A stretch of 32,242 bases of DNA from a virus, in IMG/VR virus record IMGVR_UViG_3300018080_000423, positions 1-32,242 of that record. One strand, given 5' to 3'. Below the pieces are notes generated by a model. The model made no database searches, was not told where the DNA came from, and saw only the letters and a list, made by a program, of their open reading frames with translations. Made by a program: the position numbers and the translations under genes. Of this stretch, positions 23,931 to 30,696 are shown in pieces (position 1 is the stretch's first letter; every line of letters starts with the position of its first letter).

Positions 23931-24526
23931 ATCGGAGCGTCCAAAGTCATTACCCGACATTCATAGCCCTTTTTCTTCAGCAGATTAAAAACTTCCTCTT
24001 GCTGTGACTCATCTTTGCAGTCACAAACTACCGTATATTGAGATTCAATTTGAGCTTCGGCCCCGCCCTCATCTTCGTCCGGCTCCGGCTCCCCCAACTC
24101 AAACGCAACCATATCAAAGTCCGGCAGATCTAGCGTCTCAAGGTCGATGTCGGGCAAATCTTCCAAGAAGGCCCGCAACCCTTCCGCGTCAACTTTGCCG
24201 TATTGCGAGACGTAGCCGAGAAGCCGATCTTTCGCCTCATCCAAATTCGCCGCCTCAATATCACACACCGGCACTTTGCCGTCCGGCAGCACCCAACCCT
24301 CAGCAATCATCGTTTCCAGCACTCGCTTCCTCTGCGTACCGTCAAGAATCTTGTTCTCCCATACGAAAAACGGTGCATCGAAGCCTTTGGTTTCTATCCG
24401 GGTCTTGAGCTTTGCCGCGTTCTTGACACTGAGGCTTTTCAGGTCGCCCTGTACGCTTTCCAGTTTTTTAAGGCTCTCAAGCCTCGCCCCGGCACACTTG
24501 ATCTGAATTACGTTCTCTTGCTTCAT
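23927..24526 (-). CDS. ParB/Srx-like domain protein
   Basis: The start is the ATG at 24524-24526 with AAGGA five bases before it, giving 199 residues. The N-terminal part has LKSLSVKNAAKLKTRIETKGFD followed by PFFVWENKILDGTQRKRVLE. The D-G-T-Q-R block (62-66) corresponds to the G-x-x-R nucleotide-binding box of the ParB/sulfiredoxin fold. A C-terminal piece, YTVVCDCKDESQQEEVFNLL, resembles a segment often found after ParB-linked DNA methylases, but no methylase domain is present here. It is coupled to the ABC/GNAT gene by ATGA. A CTPase or nuclease activity is possible but not shown. Confidence 0.8.
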   Translation of the reverse strand: MKQENVIQIKCAGARLESLKKLESVQGDLKSLSVKNAAKLKTRIETKGFDAPFFVWENKILDGTQRKRVLETMIAEGWVLPDGKVPVCDIEAANLDEAKDRLLGYVSQYGKVDAEGLRAFLEDLPDIDLETLDLPDFDMVAFELGEPEPDEDEGGAEAQIESQYTVVCDCKDESQQEEVFNLLKKKGYECRVMTLDAPI

Positions 24527-24576
24527 TGCCGTCCTTTTATTATACACACGTACTCCATAATTGCAAGGAAAAAGTC

Positions 24577-24810
24577 TTATCGTATTTCGTCGAATAATCC
24601 CGGTTGTTCGACTTTAACCTCGCCCCGCATCCAGCCAAGAACTAACTTTACATCCTCTCTGCTCATTTCCAACGGGGCCGTGCGTCTATAGTCGTCACAA
24701 AACGTCGAGACAAACGCTTTATCCACGCGGGGATCGCCGGAACTCTCAATAAAAATTTTCCGGCCACAAAATTTCACCCCAGTGTATGTCATTTCAACCA
24801 TAATCTTCAT
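24577..24810 (-). CDS. Small unknown protein
   Basis: The 77-residue protein starts MKIMVEMTYTGVKFCGRKIF and ends EQPGLFDEIR. It has no known motif that can be seen. Internal ATGs at codons 4 and 7 are alternative starts, and no strong ribosome site decides between them. It stands alone between the hairpin at 24902-24943 and the ParB-like gene, with gaps of 142 and 50 nt. The QPGLFDE ending is frequent in small phage proteins that accompany DNA-modifying genes, possibly a clamp-binding-like tail, but this is speculative. Confidence 0.5.
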   Translation of the reverse strand: MKIMVEMTYTGVKFCGRKIFIESSGDPRVDKAFVSTFCDDYRRTAPLEMSREDVKLVLGWMRGEVKVEQPGLFDEIR

Positions 24811-24901
24811 TCCGACACTTCAACGTTCTCAGCCTTTTATTTGGGTATTCTTCTTCGATTTTGGTCATGTTTTTTACTTTCTTTCCCCATTCTCAGACAA
24901 A

Positions 24902-24943
24902 GCCGGGCCTGCCTGAGACGCCCGCTCGTTACGCAGGCCCGGC
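24902..24943 (-). terminator. Possible weak terminator hairpin
   Basis: A perfect 11-bp stem pairs GCCGGGCCTGC (24902-24912) with GCAGGCCCGGC (24933-24943) around a 20-nt loop. It lies just downstream of the lipoprotein-like gene's stop. On the minus strand only TTT follows before a G, so termination may be inefficient or Rho-assisted. The remaining gap to 24811 shows nothing further. Confidence 0.55.
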
Positions 24944-24952
24944 GTTTCAAAT

Positions 24953-25396
24953 TCACTTCTTTTCAGGTAGTCCACGCAAAGCCCGTATCACGTTTTCGGC
25001 TTCCGGGCCAATGGCCTTTTTCAATCGAATCTTCAGTTTGGCCCACTGCTGAGGATTCGCGTTACGATAGTCACCAATAGCAGCAACCAAAGAAGCCGCC
25101 GCCGAATGATACATTTCCGTTTCGCTTTGCTGGATAATCAATTTCCCTTTTTGTTTACGCCACGCCGCCAACGCCGCCGCCAAGCCTACAGCCAAGCCCG
25201 CCGCCGGCGGCCAGAAAGGAGCAAGGGCTTGCATGATCGACACGCCCGCCTCAGCCCCCTTCTCAAACTGCTCTACCTTGTCCGCGTCAAGTCTTACCGT
25301 CTTGACCCCGTTCGGGTCAACCTCGGTAAGGCAACCGCAAACGGCAATTCCGATATAGATAATTGCCGCCAACCACATAATTCGCTTAGTCGTCAT
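24953..25396 (-). CDS. Lipoprotein-like membrane protein, possible lysis role
   Basis: The 147-residue protein has MTTKRIMWLAAIIYIGIAVCGCLTEVDPNG, a hydrophobic segment ending in a lipobox-like V-C-G-C. A second hydrophobic helix follows (PPAAGLAVGLAAALAAW, about 64-80), then a basic linker and a soluble C-terminus with ARLRLKKAI-type helices. It is translated by ATGA overlap with the LuxR-type regulator. A small phage protein with a lipid anchor plus a helix could be a holin or spanin-like protein. No endolysin is visible in this window to support that. Function is left open. Confidence 0.55.
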   Translation of the reverse strand: MTTKRIMWLAAIIYIGIAVCGCLTEVDPNGVKTVRLDADKVEQFEKGAEAGVSIMQALAPFWPPAAGLAVGLAAALAAWRKQKGKLIIQQSETEMYHSAAASLVAAIGDYRNANPQQWAKLKIRLKKAIGPEAENVIRALRGLPEKK

Positions 25397-25737
25397 AGTG
25401 GGTCCTTTCGTTGGAAAATGTCAATTTCTTCTTCTTCGGTCAACAGACCCGTCGCCAAGATCATCTTGACGACCGCCTGCACTTTACCACTCACGCCAAG
25501 CCGCCGCATGAGGTTCTTTCGATGAGTTCGGACCGTCCCAATCTGGATGGACAGCTTCTGCGCAATAGCCTCCAAGTCTAATCCCTTAGCCATCATCAAA
25601 CCCACCTGCAACTCTCGGTCACTCAAACCAAGCCGCCTCTTGACGGTAAGCCAAGGAGCCGGTCGGAACAAGCGATTATATGCCAACCGCAGGTATTGTG
25701 AGTCAAGCCTGTGTTGTAACAAGGGATTATCTTCCAT
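25393..25737 (-). CDS. LuxR-type helix-turn-helix regulator
   Basis: The 114-residue protein has the C-terminal LuxR/FixJ DNA-binding domain nearly alone. It shows LSDRELQVGLMMAKGLDLEA (38-57), then IAQKLSIQIGTVRTHRKNLM (58-77), where TVRTHRKNLMRRLGV is the recognition helix region. No receiver or autoinducer domain precedes it (only 37 residues, LLQHRLDSQYLRLAY and similar). It sits just after the dyad-rich 195-nt region and before a membrane protein, terminase and late genes, so a late gene activator role is plausible. Its target site is not known. Confidence 0.85.
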   Translation of the reverse strand: MEDNPLLQHRLDSQYLRLAYNRLFRPAPWLTVKRRLGLSDRELQVGLMMAKGLDLEAIAQKLSIQIGTVRTHRKNLMRRLGVSGKVQAVVKMILATGLLTEEEEIDIFQRKDPL

Positions 25738-25761
25738 TTTGCTGCCGTCCTTTCAGATAAA

Positions 25762-25803
25762 GCGGTGACGGGCCGTTCATGGGCTCATTTCACCCGCCAC
25801 CGC
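25762..25803 (-). terminator. Candidate terminator or attenuator before regulator gene
   Basis: The minus-strand arms GCGGTGGCGGG (25793-25803) and CCCGTCACCGC (25762-25772) pair over 11 bp, one of them a G-U wobble. TTTAT follows. The same site on the plus strand would have an A-C mismatch, so it is designed for the minus-strand transcript. It lies 24 nt before the LuxR-type start codon. Confidence 0.6.
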
Positions 25804-25815
25804 TTCTTTGTTGTC

Positions 25816-25838
25816 GGATAGGCCAACACAGCCTATCC
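25816..25838. promoter_or_regulatory. 8-bp perfect dyad, candidate operator
   Basis: GGATAGGC and GCCTATCC are separated by CAACACA. It sits in the 195-nt gap upstream of the LuxR-type gene. No T-tract follows on either strand. A regulator binding site or a transcript hairpin are the main options. Confidence 0.4.
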
Positions 25839-25932
25839 TTACACTACAGACTTAATATGTCGCGTGGATGATAAGGCATTCTCCTTTCTGCCGACGTTGT
25901 CGGCGGTGCATGGTTTATGGTTAAGGTTTATT

Positions 25933-26538
25933 TCACCATGTAAGTCTCCAGCCGTCGTGTGATATAATGATACGCCCGTACCCACGCCTTACCAACCAAT
26001 AAGCAAATTGCATCACACTCTTGCCGTATTTCTGTCTTGTCGCCTTACCAAGCACACCTTCGCGTACCATGCTATCCAGCACCGGCTCTATCACACCACT
26101 TCGCAATTCATCAATACGGGCAATGTTAGCCGCCCTTAGCACTTTCCTAACACGGTTACGGATGTGCCGTGCATACAACGGTTGCGTGTTACTAAGCAAA
26201 TCCGCGTAGAATTCTCCAACGTACTCGCTAAAACATTCCTCTGTCGTTGACATAGCTGGCGTAATCAGGCCCCACCTTCCCAGCCTGTTCACAATTCTGC
26301 TTGGTTGGCGGCTGAGCCATTCACACGTTTCGTTACTAAGCGGTGCATTGTTGTACAGATGGTCCCTCAACTGTAATATGTGGAATTCAACAAGCTCGGT
26401 CTCAGTCCTGCTTTCATAGGCACAAATGCGTAATTCGGGTTTGTCCAGCATAGACATAGACACGGCAACATACCATTTTCTGCACGGTTTGTACTCGCCG
26501 GTTTTCTTGTTCTTGTACTTTGGTTTGAAAATGCTCAT
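25933..26538 (-). CDS. Integrase-like core-binding protein lacking catalytic domain
   Basis: The 201-residue protein starts MSIFKPKYKNKKTGEYKPCRKWYVAVSMS, like the arm-type DNA-binding part of many tyrosine recombinases. Residues about 105-195 form a helical SAM-like core-binding region (ECFSEYVGEFYADLL, then ARHIRNRVRKVLRAANIARI and KATRQKYGKSVMQFAYWLVR). The catalytic R...HxxR...Y part is absent, and the frame stops at 25933-25935 (ending HDGWRLTW). The following 195 nt do not contain it in any frame. It is either a degraded integrase or a standalone DNA-binding protein. ATGA overlaps the next gene upstream. Confidence 0.65.
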   Translation of the reverse strand: MSIFKPKYKNKKTGEYKPCRKWYVAVSMSMLDKPELRICAYESRTETELVEFHILQLRDHLYNNAPLSNETCEWLSRQPSRIVNRLGRWGLITPAMSTTEECFSEYVGEFYADLLSNTQPLYARHIRNRVRKVLRAANIARIDELRSGVIEPVLDSMVREGVLGKATRQKYGKSVMQFAYWLVRRGYGRIIISHDGWRLTW

Positions 26539-26846
26539 GTAACTCGCCCCGTAATCAGGTCAAGGTCAAGTGCACGCCTCCCGGCTCGACCTGCGTATTT
26601 ATACCGCATATCTACTATACGCAACATTAAACGCACCCCGCTTATGGTGACATTCGCACGATTTGGTGTAATGTGCCCTTCAATGGTGTCGGCTATGACC
26701 GCCTCGATCAAGGTTGAGAATTCCGTAGCTGTTCTAACTCCTCCATGTACGATTGAAGCTGCCGCTGATTTTGCTGGACCAACGCCTTGGATATCTTGGC
26801 TAACAGCTTTTTTATTCGATGCAGTTTTATTCTTTCGTTTTGCCAT
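26535..26846 (-). CDS. Small phage protein of unknown function
   Basis: The start is the ATG at 26844-26846 with AAGGA seven bases before it, giving 103 residues. It begins with a Lys/Asn-rich tail (MAKRKNKTASNKKAVSQD). A helical core follows with FSTLIEAVIADTIEGHITPN, then RANVTISGVRLMLRIVDMRY. The I-x-G-x-I-x-P-x-x-A-N core recalls a small phage family placed between early genes. It overlaps the zinc-finger gene by 139 nt in a different frame, which is unusual. The stop is coupled to the integrase-like gene by ATGA. Confidence 0.6.
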   Translation of the reverse strand: MAKRKNKTASNKKAVSQDIQGVGPAKSAAASIVHGGVRTATEFSTLIEAVIADTIEGHITPNRANVTISGVRLMLRIVDMRYKYAGRAGRRALDLDLITGRVT

Positions 26847-27013
26847 GTTTTTATCCTTTGTTCATTCTGATTCATACACTTGCGGCTGCACGCCATAACA
26901 GCCGTATTCTGCGTATCATTAAACGGTTGTTTAACTTGCGTTCCACACACAACACAGGTATATTCTGTATTCGTGTCACAATACATGCGATACATGGCGT
27001 TGAATCGCTTCAT
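26708..27013 (-). CDS. Small four-cysteine zinc-finger-like protein
   Basis: The start is the ATG at 27011-27013, which overlaps the previous stop by one base (TAATG). The 101-residue product has YTCVVCG (C20, C23) and MACSRKC (C42, C46), a C-x2-C ... C-x3-C arrangement suited to bind one zinc. A long helical tail with IKLHRIKKLLAKISKALVQQ follows from about residue 52. From about residue 56 on the gene overlaps the next one in a different frame. Nucleic acid or protein binding is likely. The metal binding is inferred. Confidence 0.6.
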   Translation of the reverse strand: MKRFNAMYRMYCDTNTEYTCVVCGTQVKQPFNDTQNTAVMACSRKCMNQNEQRIKTWQNERIKLHRIKKLLAKISKALVQQNQRQLQSYMEELEQLRNSQP

Positions 27014-27387
27014 TACCTGATTGCTTCTCCTTTCCCGTCGGTCATAACGGTCTGCTCTGCCGGATTCTCGGACGAGCCGGTCTGCTGCACCCACAAGGCC
27101 AACTGTTCGTCCTGCGTATCGCCACCCATTGCGTGCGACACTTTCGGGGGTGGTGACGGCAGCGTTTTCTTAATCTGCGTTTGCACGGTGAAGTGCAACG
27201 TTTTAGGCTCTTGGCATTGCAGCGTGATCTCTACCGTCATTTTCGTCTTGCTGTTTTTCGCCGAATCACCGTGTTTCTTGACATACTCCAATGCAGCTTG
27301 CTGGATGTGTGCCAACGTCCTTTCGCAACGCTCGACAAAATCTCCTTGCTCAATCAGGCCAAGCGCCAAAGGTGACATCTGCATCAT
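27013..27387 (-). CDS. Small unknown early protein
   Basis: The start is the ATG at 27385-27387 with AAAGGAG seven bases before it; a TTG two codons earlier is an alternative. The 124-residue protein has an N-terminal helix (FVERCERTLAHIQQAALEYV). Then it has a strand region TKMTVEITLQCQEPKTLHFT and QTQIKKTLPSPPPKVS, and a disordered end. The T-V-E-I-T-L block, followed by K-x-x-x-P, is recurrent in phage proteins of unknown function in early regions. It is part of a run of small genes after the DUF2303-like gene. Confidence 0.65.
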   Translation of the reverse strand: MMQMSPLALGLIEQGDFVERCERTLAHIQQAALEYVKKHGDSAKNSKTKMTVEITLQCQEPKTLHFTVQTQIKKTLPSPPPKVSHAMGGDTQDEQLALWVQQTGSSENPAEQTVMTDGKGEAIR

Positions 27388-27449
27388 GTTCAAACTCCTT
27401 TAGTTTTAAGTTAAGGTTAAAAATGTGACGTGCTCGGTCGCTATTCTCG

Positions 27450-28289
27450 TTACCTCACATAACGCCAATCGCCGTAACACACCCTACCCAAGCCGACAAC
27501 GCACGTCTCGGACAGTATGAATTTGAGACTTTCCAGCATCTCCATAAATTCCTTGTGCATCACCTCAACCAAGTCAGGCGAGGACACCTGCACAAGCACA
27601 TCTTCTTTCGGTGCGGACAGCAGCAGGTCAACGTCGAACTTCACCGGACGTCGGCCCACAAACAACGGCACTTGTACTGTAAGGATTTCCGGCACTTGGA
27701 CGAATTCCGCGTTATCCTGGCCCGTGATCTCCGTGCTAATCATGAGGCCGTTCAAGCACTTTGCACCCTTCCCCGTCTGCATTTCCATATGCTTACTCAC
27801 CTTCACCTGGCTTAGTATCAAAGCCAACGCCTTGCCTTCCGGCTCAATTACCGACCTGCGGTTGGCCAGCAGGAAATCGACGATGTCCGTCAGCGTCCTC
27901 TTTTCAGCCGCAGCAGAACACAGAAACTCATTCCACGGAACAAAGAGCGGGTGCAACTGCGCTTGGAGGCGTATGACCTCAAAGCCCTGTGCCGCCTTAT
28001 CGTCAAGCACGGCTTCAATAGACCGCTCTGCCACATCCGCCAACACCACTGTATTGTCCGTCTTGTTCGCGGAGATGTACCCGGCAAACGTGTCCGCGTC
28101 GTGGCAAATATGCCGTCTTGGCGGGCTTTCCAGCCTCTCCGGCGTCACCGGCTTTCGGTCAAGTGAGATAGACACCGCCTCTTTCTTGCCATCGTCCAGA
28201 ATCTTTCGGGCAAACGCAATGGTGCTCTCACGAGCCTCCGGCGTGTCCCTTAGAAACTTACTCATTGAATCATTTTGCGATTCGCTCAT
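27450..28289 (-). CDS. DUF2303-like phage protein
   Basis: The start is the ATG at 28287-28289 with AAGGAG seven bases upstream. The 279-residue protein has a helix-rich N-terminus, a central domain with TVVLADVAERSIEAVLDDKA and LHPLFVPWNEFL, then a beta-rich C-terminus (ILTVQVPLFVGRRPVKFDVDLLL). The F-x-x-Y-I, H-x-L-x-P-W-x-x-F and F-V-G-R-x-P-V/Y blocks fit the DUF2303 family of phage proteins, often near recombination or replication genes. Its molecular role is unknown. It follows the replication gene by 14 nt. Confidence 0.8.
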   Translation of the reverse strand: MSESQNDSMSKFLRDTPEARESTIAFARKILDDGKKEAVSISLDRKPVTPERLESPPRRHICHDADTFAGYISANKTDNTVVLADVAERSIEAVLDDKAAQGFEVIRLQAQLHPLFVPWNEFLCSAAAEKRTLTDIVDFLLANRRSVIEPEGKALALILSQVKVSKHMEMQTGKGAKCLNGLMISTEITGQDNAEFVQVPEILTVQVPLFVGRRPVKFDVDLLLSAPKEDVLVQVSSPDLVEVMHKEFMEMLESLKFILSETCVVGLGRVCYGDWRYVR

Positions 28290-28303
28290 ACAAAGACTCC
28301 TTT

Positions 28304-29086
28304 CTACAAAACACTTTCCTTTTGCTTCACAACGCTCGGCCTGTAGCCAAGCTCTTTATCTAACCGGCTGAAAAACACAGCTATCGGGTTACGCCCCTTG
28401 CTGTCAGCCGCAATCTTCAGAACTTTCTCGCTGTGCCCGTTGCCGCTCTCAATAAGCCACTTGGACAGATTGCGGTAAGCGACCTTGTCGGAGTCCGTCT
28501 TTGGCGGTAGCGCCTTCCGCAACGCATCATCGAAAACGAGACGAGCCGAGAGCGAATCAGATTTGGAAAACCCGCCCGAATCACTTCGTTTCGTTTTGTT
28601 TAGCTTAGTTTCGCTTCGTTTCGTTTCGCTTCGTTTAGGGCGGATTTCCGCGATTTTCGCGGATTCCGCTGAATCTGGCGGATTACAGCTAAAACCCTCA
28701 AAATCAGCCTGAAAAAGCCATCCGACTCGGCAAAGACAATCCAACGCAAATTCCACCTGCTTCTGGTCAAATTCGAACATATCGGCAATCTGCTCAGCCG
28801 TCGCCGGTTCGTCTCGCTCGTTCAGCAGCATTCCCCGCTGCTCCGGCCCCCGCATCGCAGCCAATTCCGTAACCTTCAGCCACACGCCGATCACCGACGC
28901 GAGACGCCTCTTGGTGGCGAGCTTCCTCAGTTTACGGTACGCCATGCCCAAATTGTGACCGCGTGCTTTGTGGCGGACGTGCTTTAGCGGTGTCGCCCGC
29001 AGCTTATCGCCCGGACTCGCCGACCGATTGCTGCTGTTGACCTCAAACCGGTCAAACCAATCTGCAATCGCATAGACTCGTGACAT
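28304..29086 (-). CDS. Replisome organiser/replication protein O-like
   Basis: The start is the ATG at 29084-29086 with GGGAG five bases before it, giving 260 residues. It has a basic N-terminus and a winged-helix-like region (EQIADMFEFDQKQVEFALDCLCRVGWLF, about 98-125). A low-complexity RSETK RSETK LNKTK linker follows (151-165), then a C-terminal helical part (LSKWLIESGNGHSEKVLK). This layout (wHTH, linker, C-terminal part) is that of phage replication initiators that load helicase. The linker DNA is itself a pentamer repeat array (28584-28638), as lambda's origin lies in gene O. No separate helicase loader is visible. Confidence 0.6.
   Translation of the reverse strand: MSRVYAIADWFDRFEVNSSNRSASPGDKLRATPLKHVRHKARGHNLGMAYRKLRKLATKRRLASVIGVWLKVTELAAMRGPEQRGMLLNERDEPATAEQIADMFEFDQKQVEFALDCLCRVGWLFQADFEGFSCNPPDSAESAKIAEIRPKRSETKRSETKLNKTKRSDSGGFSKSDSLSARLVFDDALRKALPPKTDSDKVAYRNLSKWLIESGNGHSEKVLKIAADSKGRNPIAVFFSRLDKELGYRPSVVKQKESVL
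28584..28638. repeat. Eleven tandem pentamers, possible replication origin iterons
   Basis: On the plus strand, 11 consecutive five-base units all fit YTTHG or TTTWG, mostly CTTCG, TTTCG or TTTAG. They are in perfect phase from 28584 to 28638. They encode 5-residue repeats in the replication protein's linker. Right beside them is a perfect 7-bp dyad, TCCGCGA-TTT-TCGCGGA (28647-28663). Together these are the kind of elements used as phage origins inside the initiator gene. Confidence 0.6.
28647..28663. repeat. 7-bp palindrome next to pentamer repeats
   Basis: TCCGCGA (28647-28653) and TCGCGGA (28657-28663) are perfectly complementary around TTT. It follows the pentamer array by nine bases inside the same gene. 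GCGGATT also recurs close by (about 28640, 28659, 28678). A candidate origin element. Confidence 0.5.
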
Positions 29087-29104
29087 ATTCACTCCCTTCT
29101 CTTA

Positions 29105-29836
29105 TCATTGCGGCCTCCTTGCCTTCGCAACCGTAACCGTTGGAACAAAAAACCGATCTTCGCACTCCGCCCTCACCCGTTCCCTGTCCATATTGTCGCC
29201 GCTCATGTGCAACAGGTGTATCTCCCGGCACGCTGAGAGGTCGCAAAACTCATCGAGATACCGGAAGCAGTTGTCTTTTTCCATGTGACTGGTCAGCAGC
29301 CGCTTCGCAACCGCTTCGTGTATATCACCGCTCTCAACCCTGCGTTTGAGCACTTCGGCCTCATAACTGCACTCTATAGCCACGATGTTGAAGCGATACT
29401 TAAACCGCTGAGATAAGTGGCTCGTATCGGTAGCGAAGAGCAAAAACTCTTTCGTGGCTTTCTCGCGCACCACAAACCCAAGAGGCTCCGCCGCGTCGTG
29501 ATTCACGTCAAAGCACAGAACCTCAAAGCTCGGCAAGCGGATAAGCGTCGTGTTATCGACAACGGTTGTCTTACGGCTGTTCGTTCTAATACAGTCGATA
29601 GTCCCTTGACTCGCGTAAACCTCTATACCCGCTTTCGTGACATTCCAAGTAGCCTTGCTATGGTCTTGATGCTCATGGCTGAGCAAGCACCCCTCTATAC
29701 CTTCGAGGCGATAATCCATAGCATCCAACAGCTTAGCCCACGTAACTCCGCACTCGATCATCAGCCGCTTGCCATTACGGGCCTTGACCGTGTAAAGGTT
29801 CCCGCTGCTGCCGGAATATAACTGTTCAAATCTCAA
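29105..29836 (-). CDS. MBL-fold metal hydrolase (YycJ-like)
   Basis: The start is taken as the TTG at 29834-29836, which overlaps the recT stop as TTGA. It gives a protein beginning (M)RFEQLYSGSSGNLYTV, matching family N-termini; a TTG four codons earlier is possible. The 243-residue protein has the MBL signature SHEHQDHS (53-60), an upstream S-G-S-S-G-N loop and later FATDTSH and LLHMSGDN metal-binding regions. YycJ-like enzymes act on nucleic acid or phosphodiester substrates. Between recT and the replication gene a nuclease role in recombination or repair is plausible. Confidence 0.82.
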   Translation of the reverse strand: MRFEQLYSGSSGNLYTVKARNGKRLMIECGVTWAKLLDAMDYRLEGIEGCLLSHEHQDHSKATWNVTKAGIEVYASQGTIDCIRTNSRKTTVVDNTTLIRLPSFEVLCFDVNHDAAEPLGFVVREKATKEFLLFATDTSHLSQRFKYRFNIVAIECSYEAEVLKRRVESGDIHEAVAKRLLTSHMEKDNCFRYLDEFCDLSACREIHLLHMSGDNMDRERVRAECEDRFFVPTVTVAKARRPQ

Positions 29837-30696
29837 TCGTTCATCCAATCGTCACAAGCTGGCTGAGCCAGCTTGTCTTTTTCGGCTTGCACTTTCGCCG
29901 CCGTCTCGCGGTCCTGATCTTCAAATTCCGCTTCGATAAACTCCCCGCCCGTTTCACCCTCGATAGCCTTCTGAGCGGACACCTGTGCTTCGACAAACGT
30001 CTCTTTCTCGTCAATAGCAGCGGCCCGCGAGAAATCTTCCAAGATTGATTTCGGGAGAAACTTTGCAAGCTGCCGGATCGCGGTCTTTTTCGCCATAGCC
30101 TCATAATGATTCTCCCACGCCGGGCTATCTGGTGCTTTCGACAGACCCCGGAACCGCTCAACTTCATCTTCCCGCAGCACGATAGTCTGCGTCCCGAGTC
30201 CGTCGATTTCAGCACAAGCATAGACCGCAACCATGGCGCCCGTTGGAGGCTTGTACGAAAACGGATGCTCCACAACGAACCGGCCATCGACGCGGGTCAC
30301 GGTCACGCTGTCCTTCTCGCTGTCGTATATGCAGTGAGCAGATATACCCTTGACCTTGCCGCTACGGTACGCAAGCTCGATAAGCCCCATGTAGCCGATT
30401 TGAAATTGAGCCTCCATCATGCCCATGCCCTTGTCCTTGTACGGGACAAGGTAGGCAAGTCCACGCGGGTCAATATCGAGGTCAAGACTTGCTGATATAC
30501 TCGCCGCCTTGATTATGCTCGGTATGCTGCACGCTTGGAGCGTCCGATTCTGGCTGATAGTCGTATAGACCATCTTGGCAAACCGTTTAGCCGCGTCTTC
30601 GGCGTGCTTGCCCTGAGCGTTGGGCAAATTATCGCGGAACATAGCCAACGCCCCCGGTCCCATCAACTGCTTTTTGATTGTCGCCAAGTTAGACAT
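29833..30696 (-). CDS. recT: RecT-family single-strand annealing protein
   Basis: The start is the ATG at 30694-30696, with a full AAGGAGGTG ribosome site four bases upstream, giving 287 residues. RecT hallmarks are clear: KMVYTTISQNRTLQACSIPS, IIKAASISASLDLDIDPRG, AYLVPYKDKGMG, QIGYMGLIELAYRSGKVKGI and MAKKTAIRQLAKFLPKS. The C-terminus (from 225) is acidic and disordered. RecT anneals complementary strands during phage recombination or replication. The preceding SMC-like ATPase gene, which overlaps by 8 nt, would be the nuclease-linked partner in this system. Confidence 0.93.
   Translation of the reverse strand: MSNLATIKKQLMGPGALAMFRDNLPNAQGKHAEDAAKRFAKMVYTTISQNRTLQACSIPSIIKAASISASLDLDIDPRGLAYLVPYKDKGMGMMEAQFQIGYMGLIELAYRSGKVKGISAHCIYDSEKDSVTVTRVDGRFVVEHPFSYKPPTGAMVAVYACAEIDGLGTQTIVLREDEVERFRGLSKAPDSPAWENHYEAMAKKTAIRQLAKFLPKSILEDFSRAAAIDEKETFVEAQVSAQKAIEGETGGEFIEAEFEDQDRETAAKVQAEKDKLAQPACDDWMND

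Larger units (their letters stand above)
25738..25932. other. 195-nt intergenic region with several dyads
   Basis: Besides the two dyads listed, there is a smaller one, CCGAC-GTT-GTCGG, at about 25893-25905. No protein-coding frame of useful length is seen in the minus direction, only an 11-codon one after AAGGAG. It is the largest gap in the window and separates the early genes from the regulator and late genes. It may hold a promoter, but none could be located with confidence. Confidence 0.5.

Noticed and set aside
25860-25900. 11-codon leader peptide MPYHPRDILSL in the 195-nt gap
   Set aside because: The AAGGAG is too close to the ATG, there is no run of regulatory codons, and nothing links it to the downstream hairpin.
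25738-25932. Frameshifted remainder of the integrase catalytic domain
   Set aside because: No R, HxxR or Tyr motif pieces were found in any frame of the gap or the next gene.
28584-28638. Pentamer run as a CRISPR array
   Set aside because: Units are only five bases, with no spacers, and lie in a coding gene.
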